Positions 1-5,082 are shown, numbered from the stretch's first letter. The stretch: 7,191 nucleotides of DNA from CAZLLV01 sp964560325 (GCA_964560325.1 CAZLLV010000377.1:1-7191), one strand, 5' to 3'. Notes: a model not told the origin generated them from the letters alone. Numbers and translations are program-made.

Positions 1-92
1 GGGGGGGGGGGGGGGGCCGCGCGGGGGGCCGGGGGCGGGGGGCGCGCGGCCCCCGGGCCGGGCGCGGGGGGGGGGCCGCCCCCCGGGGGCAG
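1..92. other. AT-free G/C-only contig edge
   Basis: The first 90 bases contain only G and C, beginning with a run of 16 G; the first A is at position 91. This is where the left half of repeat module A would be expected by comparison with the copy at 1516-1774, but the sequence cannot be aligned convincingly. A low-quality read end or poly-G artefact, or a badly resolved GC-rich repeat, is more likely than a biological element. No gene is seen here or up to 319. Confidence 0.6.
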
Positions 93-285
93 CGCCTGGG
101 TTCGCTTCGCCGCCGGGGCGGGGGTGCACTCCCGGCGGCCGTGCCGGCTCGGCTCGCTCAACCGCCTCCGGCCGCGATCGCCCCGGCCCGGCCCCTCGAC
201 TTCGATGGTGGTCGAGGGAGATGTCTCGGGCGATCGCTACGCTCCGCCCTGCCGATTCCGCCCGAAGTGGGTGGTACCTCGTCAG
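93..285 (+). repeat. Dispersed repeat module A, copy 1
   Basis: This stretch matches 1582-1774 over about 190 bases with only scattered substitutions and small indels, and more distantly matches the inverted copy at 3354-3524. It contains a short hairpin, CCTCGAC pairing with GTCGAGG (about 197-220), also kept in copy 2. It ends in a short motif (ACCTCGTCAG at 276-285) that also begins module B. It lies just past the 3' end of the toxin gene. The left arm of the long inverted repeat bounding the other copies is not recognisable here because the contig edge is degenerate. Confidence 0.85.
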
Positions 286-319
286 GCTCTCTCACTCGCT
301 CCGCCTCCAGAAAGCGGTC

Positions 320-622
320 CTACCTGAGCTCGGGGCCCACTCCCCGCCTCGCATGCCAGAGCGCGCGGATCACCACCTCCTTCTCGTCGAACGTGTAGTA
401 GAGGTGGCACATGAGCCGGTCGAGGTAGAGACGGCGCGTACCCGGGACGGGTGAGGACGGGTACGGGGATCCAACGGCTGGAAGGACGCCCAGAATACCG
501 AGGGCCTCCTCGATGTCCTGACCGGGGATGTCCGGGTGAGAGCGGTTCTCGCGCCACCACCGCTTCAGAGTCCGGACGTGCTCCCTTGCGGCCGACGTGA
601 AGCGGATCGTGCGGCGAGTCAC
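320..622 (-). CDS. RelE/ParE-family toxin of a type II toxin-antitoxin pair
   Basis: A 100-residue protein with the size and layout of RelE/ParE-fold toxins. An N-terminal basic helical part (FTSAAREHVRTLKRWW, residues 8-23) is followed by a Pro/Gly-rich linker and a C-terminal beta-rich half with RRLYLDRL (63-70), HLYYTFDEKEVVIRALWH (73-90) and a terminal ARRG, the usual ending of ParE-like toxins. RelE members cut mRNA on the ribosome and ParE members poison gyrase; the sequence does not decide which applies. The start is GTG, overlapping the antitoxin stop in a GTGA arrangement, so the two are translationally coupled. The gene ends about 35 bases from repeat module A. The subfamily assignment is from pattern recognition. 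Confidence 0.8.
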   Translation of the reverse strand: MTRRTIRFTSAAREHVRTLKRWWRENRSHPDIPGQDIEEALGILGVLPAVGSPYPSSPVPGTRRLYLDRLMCHLYYTFDEKEVVIRALWHARRGVGPELR

Positions 623-843
623 GAGGCCCGCAGTTCCCTCAGAACCTCCTCGGCATCGATGAGCCGGCCCGCCTCAACGTCCTCCTGAGATGCCGCCAGC
701 ACCCGGTGAAGCGCTGCCCGGTCCTCCGGCTCGAGCCAGTCTCCCGGATCGAGCGGCAAGAGGTCGACCTCGGTGCCCTCCGGGAGAGCCGTAGGCTCGT
801 CTACGAGGAGTCGTCCGTCTCGAACGTGTGCTTTGAGCGTCAT
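619..843 (-). CDS. Antitoxin of the RelE/ParE-type pair
   Basis: A 74-residue acidic protein directly upstream of and overlapping the toxin. The N-terminus, MTLKAHVRDGRLLVDEP followed by LPEGTEVDLLPL (residues 20-31), resembles the short beta-strand segment of AbrB/DUF104-like antitoxins. The C-terminal half (about 38-74: EDRAALHRVLAASQEDVEAG, then an LRELRAS-type end) is predicted helical and is the part expected to wrap around the toxin. Antitoxins of this class neutralise the toxin and usually repress their own promoter. The ATG at 841-843 was chosen because family similarity begins there; the frame stays open upstream to 1167 but that part crosses repeat module B and looks non-coding. No clear Shine-Dalgarno sequence precedes the start, and no operator palindrome was found. 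Confidence 0.8.
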   Translation of the reverse strand: MTLKAHVRDGRLLVDEPTALPEGTEVDLLPLDPGDWLEPEDRAALHRVLAASQEDVEAGRLIDAEEVLRELRAS

Positions 844-893
844 ATCGCGAAGATACCAGACGAGGGCAGAAGCCGGCGGGCACTCCCTTGCCG

Positions 894-1059
894 CCCGAAG
901 TGGATGGTACCTCGTCAGCCTCGTCAGCTCGGGTAGCCCTCTCACTTGTCGTCCTGAGCGGGAGCGAAGGACCTGGGCGGGGGGCGGCCCGAACAGCGGG
1001 AGGGCTTGCCCAGGTGAAGAGGGCGGGGTGGGGTGGCGAGACCGCGGGGCCGGCCGGGA
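894..1059 (+). repeat. Dispersed repeat module B, copy 1
   Basis: Matches 1372-1530 almost base for base, including the core GTCCTGAGCGGGAGCGAAGG and the GGCGGCCCGAACAGCGGG segment. It contains a long hairpin whose arms are ACCTGGGC and GCCCAGGT (about 971-1018). This copy carries a 9-base tandem duplication (CCTCGTCAG twice, near 909-926) absent from copy 2. It lies between the antitoxin start and hicB, so together with copy 2 it brackets hicB as direct repeats. It shows no coding signal. Similar GTCCTGAGCG...AGCGAAGGAC elements occur as intergenic repeats in several high-GC bacterial groups. Confidence 0.85.
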
Positions 1060-1111
1060 GTGCTCGCTCGAGCTCCTGATGCCGGGCCCGCTGATAGACT
1101 GGCGTCGAATC

Positions 1112-1118
1112 GAGGAGG
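1112..1118 (+). promoter_or_regulatory. Shine-Dalgarno sequence fixing the hicB start
   Basis: GAGGAGG lies 5 bases before the GTG at 1124 and 20 bases before the ATG at 1139. The spacing strongly favours GTG as the initiation codon. A TGATAGACT at about 1091-1099 could serve as an extended -10 element, but no -35 is evident. Confidence 0.65.
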
Positions 1119-1123
1119 TCCAC

Positions 1124-1363
1124 GTGGGCACTGACATCATGCGATCCAGGCAGTTCACGGCGATCATCGAGCGCGAGGACGACGGTTTCGTCGCCCTCTG
1201 TCCGGAGCTCGATGTCGCGAGCCAGGGGGAGACGATCGAGGAGGCGCGCCGGAACCTCCAGGAAGCGGTCGAGCTCTTCCTGGAAACCGCCGACCCGTCC
1301 GAGGTCGAAGAGCGTCTCCAGTCGGAGGTCTACGTCACCCACTTCGCCCTGGCTGTCGGCTAG
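1124..1363 (+). CDS. hicB: HicB-family antitoxin, orphan (no hicA)
   Basis: A 79-residue protein from a GTG start (74 residues from the internal ATG at 1139). FTAIIEREDDGFVALCPELD, then ASQGETIEEARRNLQEAVEL, is the signature of the HicB partial RNase-H-like fold: two strands, the acidic turn, a strand ending in CPELD, then SQGET leading into the EEA..NL.EA.EL helix. In complete systems HicB binds and blocks HicA, a small double-stranded-RNA-binding-like mRNase, and represses the operon. Here the protein reaches a normal C-terminus (VTHFALAVG) and the next recognisable sequence, 8 bases later, is repeat module B, so the expected neighbour hicA is missing on both sides. It is therefore an orphan or remnant antitoxin, possibly a regulator or anti-addiction factor. 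Confidence 0.85.
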   Translation: MGTDIMRSRQFTAIIEREDDGFVALCPELDVASQGETIEEARRNLQEAVELFLETADPSEVEERLQSEVYVTHFALAVG

Positions 1364-1371
1364 GGCCTGCA

Positions 1372-1530
1372 CCCGAAGCGGGTGGTGCCTCGTCAACTCG
1401 GGTAGTCCTCTCACTTGTCGTCCTGAGCGGTAGCGAAGGACCTGGGCGGGGGGCGGCCCGAACAGCGGGAGGGCTTGCCCCAGGTGAAGGGGGCGGCGTG
1501 GGGTGGCGAGGCCGCGGGGCCGGTCCGGGG
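1372..1530 (+). repeat. Dispersed repeat module B, copy 2
   Basis: Second direct copy of the element at 894-1059. It begins 8 bases after the hicB stop codon and runs without a break into module A copy 2, so 1372-1774 is the most complete composite B-A unit in the window. It keeps the GTCCT...AGGAC mini-hairpin and the ACCTGGG/CCCAGGT stem. Its position suggests that the element replaced or displaced the DNA that normally follows a hicB gene. Confidence 0.85.
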
Positions 1531-1774
1531 GCGATCGGGCCTCCGGCACGGCTCGGCTGGGAGGACGGCCACCGTCGGCCTCGCCTGGGTTCGCTTCGCC
1601 GCCGGGGCGGGGGTGCACTCCCGGCGGCCTTGCCGGCTCGGCTCGCTCAACCACCTGCGGCCGCGATCGCCCCCGGCCCGGCCCCTCGACTTCGGGGGTG
1701 GTCGAGGGGGATGTCTCGGGCGATCGCTACGCTCCGCCCTGCCGACTCCGCTCGAAGTGGGGGTGCCTCTTCAG
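1516..1774 (+). repeat. Dispersed repeat module A, copy 2, with bounding inverted repeats
   Basis: The part from 1582 to 1774 matches copy 1 at 93-285. The core (1516-1685) is bounded by a 22-base inverted repeat, 1516-1537 against 1664-1685, with one mismatch; both inner ends contain CGATCG. A CCTCGAC/GTCGAGG hairpin follows (about 1684-1707). The overlap with the end of module B reflects a fuzzy module boundary. There is no transposase gene and no convincing ORF. The region 1364-1937 holds no gene other than these repeats and the attC-like site. Confidence 0.85.
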
Positions 1775-1823
1775 TAGGCTGTGCTCGGTCATCGTGCGTG
1801 GAACTCCATTACCAAGTCCGGCA

Positions 1824-1911
1824 GGCTAACGCTTCCCGGGTGAGCCGCCGAAACAGCGGAGGGAGCGCAGCGACCGAGCTGTTTCGGTCGGCTCGACCCG
1901 GTTGGTTCGGC
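1824..1911 (-). other. attC-like integron recombination site
   Basis: Read on the minus strand, this site follows the stop of the 1938-2648 gene by 26 bases. It has R'' GCCGAAC (1905-1911), spacer, L'' GAGCCG-A-CCG with its partner CGG-CGGCTC, and R' GTTAGCC (1824-1830). The stem pairs 1836-1857 with 1878-1901 for 22 base pairs with two single unpaired bases, G1895 and T1888, both on the gene-proximal arm and separated by 6 bp; a 20-base loop spans 1858-1877. From knowledge of attC sites (for example aadA-type), the folded bottom strand has an outer extrahelical G and an inner T on that same arm with 6 bp between, an unpaired spacer next to the R box, and the sequence GCGTTAG at the cleavage end; all are present here. 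Both 7-base core boxes deviate at one position from the consensus GTTRRRY/RYYYAAC. Confidence 0.75.
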
Positions 1912-2673
1912 GGCGCCTCGCTCTCCGCCTCTCAGAGTCAGACGACGGGCTCTCCATCCCGATCCGACCTTAGCATTCTGACAAACGCCTGATCGAAGCC
2001 CGCAGGGAGCACCGAGTTGAAGTCGACATGCACTCCCGGGTTCACCAGAGCGTAGTACCGGTTGAACAGTGTGCACACGCCCTCGAACAGGTTGTCTAGA
2101 TTCTCCCACGTCACTGCAGGAGCAGGGTTCTCCTCTCGCGCGAATGGGTCTCGCTGCCTTCGATGCGCGACAACAGAGTTAGTGAACTCAAGGACGGCTT
2201 GGTGGTCGCCTTCGAGTTCTTCTATGTCCGAGGTGATGCGCTTTTGATCAAGGGATGTGCCGGCAGAGAACTGGCCGTAGACCATGCGCCAGAAGAAGTC
2301 GTTGTCGGCGCCGCCCTCTTTGGCACGACAGAGCACCAAGAACCTCTCAAGAGTGATTGTGGAGTGTTCCCTCCTCAGAGCTTCAAGCACCTTAACAAGA
2401 GAGACGCTTCCTCTTGTCCGGTCCAGGATTCTACGAAGTCCGATCAACATGGAATCCGCATAGTTGTCTTGGAGCCAACGATGAACGATGCCGGTGCCAT
2501 CAGCGATCATCCGATTGGCTATCGTTGCTTTATGCGCCTTGTGAATGGTCCTCTTGACGCCAAGGTCAACTAGGTCGGCCCGCAGGCCTTCAAAAGCGCG
2601 AGCCCACTCAAACCATCGCTGGTTCGGGTAGTGGTCTGCAGGGAGCATTGAAGTCGGACTCTACGCCGCCGAA
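1830..2673 (-). mobile_element. Putative integron gene cassette carrying the HEPN/AbiU2-like gene
   Basis: The 3' boundary is set by cleavage in G^TTAGCC of the attC-like site. The 5' boundary is placed at the GTTCGGC box (minus strand, 2674 down to 2668), because the inverse core of a cassette is complementary to the first bases of that same cassette and GTTCGGC is the exact complement of the R'' box GCCGAAC. The match extends to 12 bases (2664-2675 against 1904-1915). The enclosed unit is about 844 bases with a single ORF and little else, as is typical of cassettes. Its GC content is clearly below that of the rest of the window. No integrase or attI site is seen, so if real this belongs to an integrase-less array or to one continuing outside the window. 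Confidence 0.6.
1938..2648 (-). CDS. Hypothetical protein, possible AbiU2-like HEPN domain
   Basis: A 236-residue, largely helical soluble protein without signal peptide or membrane segments. The segment NYADSMLIGLRRILDRTRG followed by SVSLVKVLEALRRE (residues 62-95) resembles the helical region of AbiU2-type HEPN proteins, where an R-x-x-D stretch precedes an S-x-x-x-L-L motif. A later helix ends in EFTNSVVAHRRQRDP (154-168), the place where HEPN proteins carry the RX4-6H nuclease motif. Here the histidine (H162) is present but the arginine is replaced (T156, N157), so RNase activity is doubtful. AbiU2 relatives are associated with abortive infection, but that is family knowledge and the match is by eye. 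The ATG was chosen because an in-frame stop lies four codons upstream. Base composition is lower in GC than its neighbours, consistent with recent acquisition. An attC-like site follows the stop. Confidence 0.5.
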   Translation of the reverse strand: MLPADHYPNQRWFEWARAFEGLRADLVDLGVKRTIHKAHKATIANRMIADGTGIVHRWLQDNYADSMLIGLRRILDRTRGSVSLVKVLEALRREHSTITLERFLVLCRAKEGGADNDFFWRMVYGQFSAGTSLDQKRITSDIEELEGDHQAVLEFTNSVVAHRRQRDPFAREENPAPAVTWENLDNLFEGVCTLFNRYYALVNPGVHVDFNSVLPAGFDQAFVRMLRSDRDGEPVV

Positions 2674-2675
2674 CC

Positions 2676-2705
2676 ACTGTATCGGGCGCTGACAAGTGTT
2701 GCCAA
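2676..2705 (-). promoter_or_regulatory. Candidate promoter for the cassette gene
   Basis: On the minus strand TTGGCA (2705-2700) and TACAGT (2681-2676) are separated by 18 bases and lie about 28 bases upstream of the ATG at 2648. They match 5 and 4 of 6 sigma-70 consensus positions. The -35 hexamer overlaps a small hairpin (GTTGCC at 2698-2703 with GGCAAC at 2719-2724). The proposed cassette edge lies just downstream of the -10, so the promoter would belong to the neighbouring DNA and not to the cassette. Confidence 0.3.
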
Positions 2706-2729
2706 GGTGGCGGGTAGGGGCAACCTGGT

Positions 2730-2996
2730 GGTCCGAGTCACCAATCCCTTGCCTTATGTTGCGGCGCCGTGGGGTCGGATACCAGGCGCCGCGACGCAAG
2801 CGATGCCGTAGCATCGTGGAGAAGCGGCAACGCCGTAGACGACGCCACGCCGCCGCAACCCGAAGGGCGCAGGGGGGTTGCGGGCGTCTCCTGCGTTGCT
2901 CGTCGTCTACGATGCTACGGCATCGCCTCCTCCTCGCGCCTTGGATACACTCCGCAAGACCCCTCCGCATAAGGCAAGGGATTGGTGACTCGGACC
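2730..2996. mobile_element. MITE-like palindromic element, 267 bp, non-coding
   Basis: Perfect 29-base terminal inverted repeats, 2730-2758 against 2968-2996, begin GGTCCGAGTCACC. Inside, an 18-base perfect inverted repeat (2800-2817 against 2909-2926) contains GATGCCGTAGCATC, and a third pair (CCGCAACCC at 2853-2861 with GGGTTGCGG at 2875-2883) closes the apex. The whole element can thus fold into one long interrupted stem. Both strands have open frames but their products are Arg-rich and unlike known proteins, so it is treated as non-autonomous. No target-site duplication is evident (left flank ...CCTGGT, right flank GCTAGT...). The mobilising transposase family was not identified. Confidence 0.75.
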
Positions 2997-3353
2997 GCTA
3001 GTCAGTGTTCGTTTCACCGCATGATTATCTCGCTAAGCTCTGAGTCAGCAGTAGCTTAGCCCTGAACCCGGTAGGAGTCAAGTCGGGCTGGTTCGCCTGC
3101 CGGTGGGGCGGCGTAAGCAGGGCGCGTGGGCGTTGGGTTGTCAGCACGTCGGGCAGGAGCGGGAGGGCGCTGTCAAGGTGTGTGCAGGGCCAAATACGAG
3201 GCCCTTCGATCAGCCCCAGGCACCGCTCGCCAGCGAAAACCCCCACTCGTCCGGGGCTTCCGAAGTGGGCCTCCACCTCGGGCTGACCGATCTGGCCTCC
3301 ACTCGGGGCTCTCGCGATGAGCGGTCTGAATCATCCGGGCCACCACCGATCTC
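2997..3353. other. Gene-free stretch between MITE-like element and module A copy 3
   Basis: No convincing coding sequence was found on either strand; the short open frames lack family resemblance and codon-position bias. A small perfect hairpin (GCTAAGCT at 3032-3039 and AGCTTAGC at 3053-3060, 13-base loop) occurs in the AT-richer first part. The last ~100 bases show degraded similarity to the flank of repeat module A (an inverted CCTCGAG segment around 3350 and repeated GGCCTCCAC phrases near 3269 and 3295). Confidence 0.5.
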
Positions 3354-3524
3354 GAGGGTCCGGGCGGGGGCGCTCGCGCCGGAGCGCGGTTGAGCAAGGC
3401 GAGCCGGCAAGCCCGGTCGGAGGCCACGCCCGTACGGCGCCGCAGCGAACCCAGGCGAGGCCTCCGGCGGGAGTGCTTCCAGCCGAGCCGTGCCGGAGGC
3501 GCGAGCGCCCCCGCCCGGACCCTC
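3354..3524 (-). repeat. Dispersed repeat module A, copy 3, inverted
   Basis: The reverse complement aligns with the core of copy 2 (1516-1685), sharing GCCTCCGGCACGGCTCGGCT, CCTCGCCTGGGTTCGC and TTGCCGGCTCG. The bounding inverted repeat is perfect over 25 bases (3356-3380 against 3498-3522), extendable to 27. Its sequence differs from that of copy 2 (GCTCGCGCC instead of GATCG at the inner end), yet both arms changed together. This is the copy nearest to the backbone junction at about 3640. Confidence 0.8.
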
Positions 3525-3631
3525 CGCCGTAGGCACGCCCGCTCCGAGCACCCCGCCCCGTGGTTGCGTAGGTGTCCGGCAGCCGCGTCAACTACTTTCC
3601 ATCGGTTGCTTGACCCTTGTCTTGGCGGTGA

Positions 3632-3793
3632 TGTAGCGTAAGTTCATCAGCCAGCCTGGCCACCGACCTCACCCGCCTCGCCGACCTGCGGGCGAGCCCG
3701 CTCGCACTCGCCCAGCTTCTCGCGTCGGCCCCCGCCGGTGTGCTGCAGCGGGCCGGGGCGATCTTCCTCGACGAGCTGCGCAAGGCTCGGTAG
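3632..3793 (+). pseudogene. 3' remnant of a truncated chromosomal gene, family unknown
   Basis: The frame ending in TAG at 3791-3793 reads S-LATDLTRLADLRASP, ALAQLLASAPAGVLQ, then AIFLDELRKAR. About nine in ten of its codons from 3653 onward end in G or C, a strong coding signature for this genome. The frame has a stop at 3629-3631 and no ATG, GTG or TTG ahead of the coding-like part. Composition changes to lower GC at about 3590-3650. It is therefore best read as the last ~46 codons of a gene whose upstream part was lost or displaced by the accessory block. The leucine- and alanine-rich helical tail does not identify a family. A terminator-like hairpin follows at the normal distance, as expected for a genuine 3' end. 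Confidence 0.5.
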
Positions 3794-3803
3794 AGCCACT
3801 TCC

Positions 3804-3843
3804 GCCCGGGCCGGCACGCCGTGCCCGCCCGGGCCTCTCTTCC
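3804..3843 (+). terminator. Terminator-like hairpin after the truncated gene
   Basis: GCCCGGGC (3804-3811), a C-C mismatch, GGCAC (3813-3817), loop GCC, then GTGCC and GCCCGGGC (3827-3834) form a very stable stem. It is followed by the pyrimidine-rich tail CTCTCTTCC. It starts 11 bases after the stop codon on the plus strand. The tail is C/T-mixed and not a pure T-run. A second small hairpin (CCACCG at 3883-3888, CGGTGG at 3892-3897), just past the antiporter stop, could serve the opposite strand. Confidence 0.55.
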
Positions 3844-3902
3844 TCCCGTTCGGTCGGATCCGCCGGCGCAGGCACGACCACTCCACCGCGACGGTGGGCG
3901 AT

Positions 3903-4844
3903 CTACACGAACAGAAACACCATGTAGCCGCCGAACGCGACGAGGAGCACGATCCCCTCCGCGCGGTCGAGCCGGCCGCGGGTCATGAGGAAGGGCCAGA
4001 GCGCCACGCTGAACAGAATCATCACGCCGAGATCGACCCACACCCCCGCGCTCATCTCCAGGCCGATCGGTGCCACGATGCTCGTCGTTCCCAGGATCGC
4101 CAGCACGTTGAAGATGTTCGACCCCACGATGTTGCCGAGCACCAGGTCCCCCTCGCGCCGCGCCGCCGCCACGATGCTGCTCGCCAGCTCCGGCAGGCTC
4201 GTGCCGCAGGCCACGATCGTCAGGCCGATCACCCGCTCCGAGATCCCCAGCTCGCGCGCCAGCCCGACCGCGCCGAGCACCAGGACATGGGCGCCCAGGA
4301 CCAGCAGGGCGATGCCGATCACCACCCGCAGCACGCTCGCCCAGAGCGGCGCGGCGGTCTCGCCGTACTCGCGGGCGAACTCGGCGGCGACCCGCGCCGA
4401 CTCGTCGTCCTTGCGTAGCAGCACGACGAGGTAGGCGGCGAGGAGCACGAGCAGGAAGACGCCCTCGACCCGGCCGACCCGGCCGTCCGCCACCAGCAAC
4501 AGCAGGAGCACGCCGGTGAAGATCATGAACGGCATCTCGCGGCGCAGGAACTGGGCGCGGGCGTCGAGCGGGAAGACGATCGCGGCGACGCCCAGGATCA
4601 GGCCGACGTTGAAGACGTTCGAGCCGACGACGTTGCCGAAGGCGACCTCGGGGGAGCCCTGGAGGGCGGCCGCGAGGGTGGCCGCCAGCTCCGGCGCCGA
4701 GGTGCCGAAGGCGACGACGGTCAGGCCGACCACGAGCGGCGTCATCCCGAGCCGGCGGGCGAGGGTGGTCGCACCGGTGACGAGCGCTTCGCCCCCTCCG
4801 TAGAGGAGGACGATTCCGACGGCGACGAGAGCGAGGTCGAGCAT
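3903..4844 (-). CDS. yrbG: Calcium/sodium antiporter, CaCA family (YrbG-like)
   Basis: A 313-residue inner-membrane protein with the two inverted alpha-repeats of Ca2+:cation antiporters. Alpha-1 has GTSAPE (residues 47-52) and GNVVGSNVFN (70-79); alpha-2 has GTSLPE (214-219) and GNIVGSNIFN (237-246). The acidic residues E52 and E219 are the expected ion ligands. About ten hydrophobic segments are separated by a charged central loop (RKDDESARVAAEFAREYGE, about 144-162). Members exchange cytosolic Ca2+ for Na+ (sometimes with K+). The ATG at 4842-4844 gives the normal N-terminus starting directly in the first membrane helix. The frame is open to 4901, but the extra 19 residues are Gly-rich and lack support. 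It is transcribed divergently from the FAAL gene and convergently with the 3632-3793 remnant. It appears intact. Confidence 0.92.
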   Translation of the reverse strand: MLDLALVAVGIVLLYGGGEALVTGATTLARRLGMTPLVVGLTVVAFGTSAPELAATLAAALQGSPEVAFGNVVGSNVFNVGLILGVAAIVFPLDARAQFLRREMPFMIFTGVLLLLLVADGRVGRVEGVFLLVLLAAYLVVLLRKDDESARVAAEFAREYGETAAPLWASVLRVVIGIALLVLGAHVLVLGAVGLARELGISERVIGLTIVACGTSLPELASSIVAAARREGDLVLGNIVGSNIFNVLAILGTTSIVAPIGLEMSAGVWVDLGVMILFSVALWPFLMTRGRLDRAEGIVLLVAFGGYMVFLFV

Positions 4845-5082
4845 GGCGGCTGAAGGGGCGCCGGGAGTGTACCCGAAGCCGCCTCCTCCCCGTCGGTACA
4901 CCGCGACGTGCGCGCTTCAGCCATTTTCGACTCGAGGGTAGAAATCGTTTGATTTCAGCGATTTGCAAGCGTCCAGGGAGGCGATCGAATGTCCCGCTCC
5001 GGCGAATGGGCGGCACCTTGCATCGTACGACCCCGGCCGCCGCGTCCGCCTTCCGGACGGGCGGCGAGGGATCTCCCTGTCC
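4845..5082. promoter_or_regulatory. Divergent intergenic region between antiporter and FAAL genes
   Basis: The two genes are transcribed outward from this 238-base region, so both promoters should lie here. The only AT-rich stretch is about 4920-4970, with a perfect small inverted repeat GAAATC-GTTT-GATTTC (4941-4956) that could be an operator or part of a promoter. No hexamer pair is good enough to name. A GAGGG at 5066-5070, 12 bases before the FAAL ATG, is the best ribosome-binding candidate. Open frames crossing the region do not look coding. Confidence 0.4.

Noticed and set aside
674..1654. A 326-codon minus-strand open frame across hicB and the repeats
   Set aside because: It crosses both module B copies and is antisense to hicB; the product is Arg/Pro-rich with internal duplication due only to the DNA repeats.
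1582..1700. Repeat module A considered as attC because it contains CGGCTCGCTCAAC (GTTGAGC on the other strand fits the core consensus)
   Set aside because: The order of L-like and R-like boxes is wrong for an attC, and the bounding inverted repeats have a different architecture.
1842..1901. The hairpin after the 1938-2648 gene taken as an ordinary intrinsic terminator
   Set aside because: No T-run follows on the minus strand, the loop is 20 bases, and the bulge pattern fits attC better, although it could also slow transcription.
2163..2573. A 136-codon plus-strand frame opposite the HEPN-like gene
   Set aside because: It is fully contained in the opposite-strand gene, which has the better length, start context and family resemblance.
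2608..3001. Arg-rich open frames on both strands over the MITE-like element
   Set aside because: Symmetrical frames on both strands follow from the palindromic structure; no recognisable domain and no ribosome-binding site.
3032..3060. Hairpin GCTAAGCT/AGCTTAGC considered as a second attC site
   Set aside because: It lacks GTT/AAC end boxes, extrahelical bases and L-box-like sequence, and is not placed behind an ORF.
3584..3647. A 19-codon minus-strand ORF (MNLRYITAKTRVKQPMESS)
   Set aside because: Too short, no family resemblance, no codon bias; possibly a remnant but not supportable.
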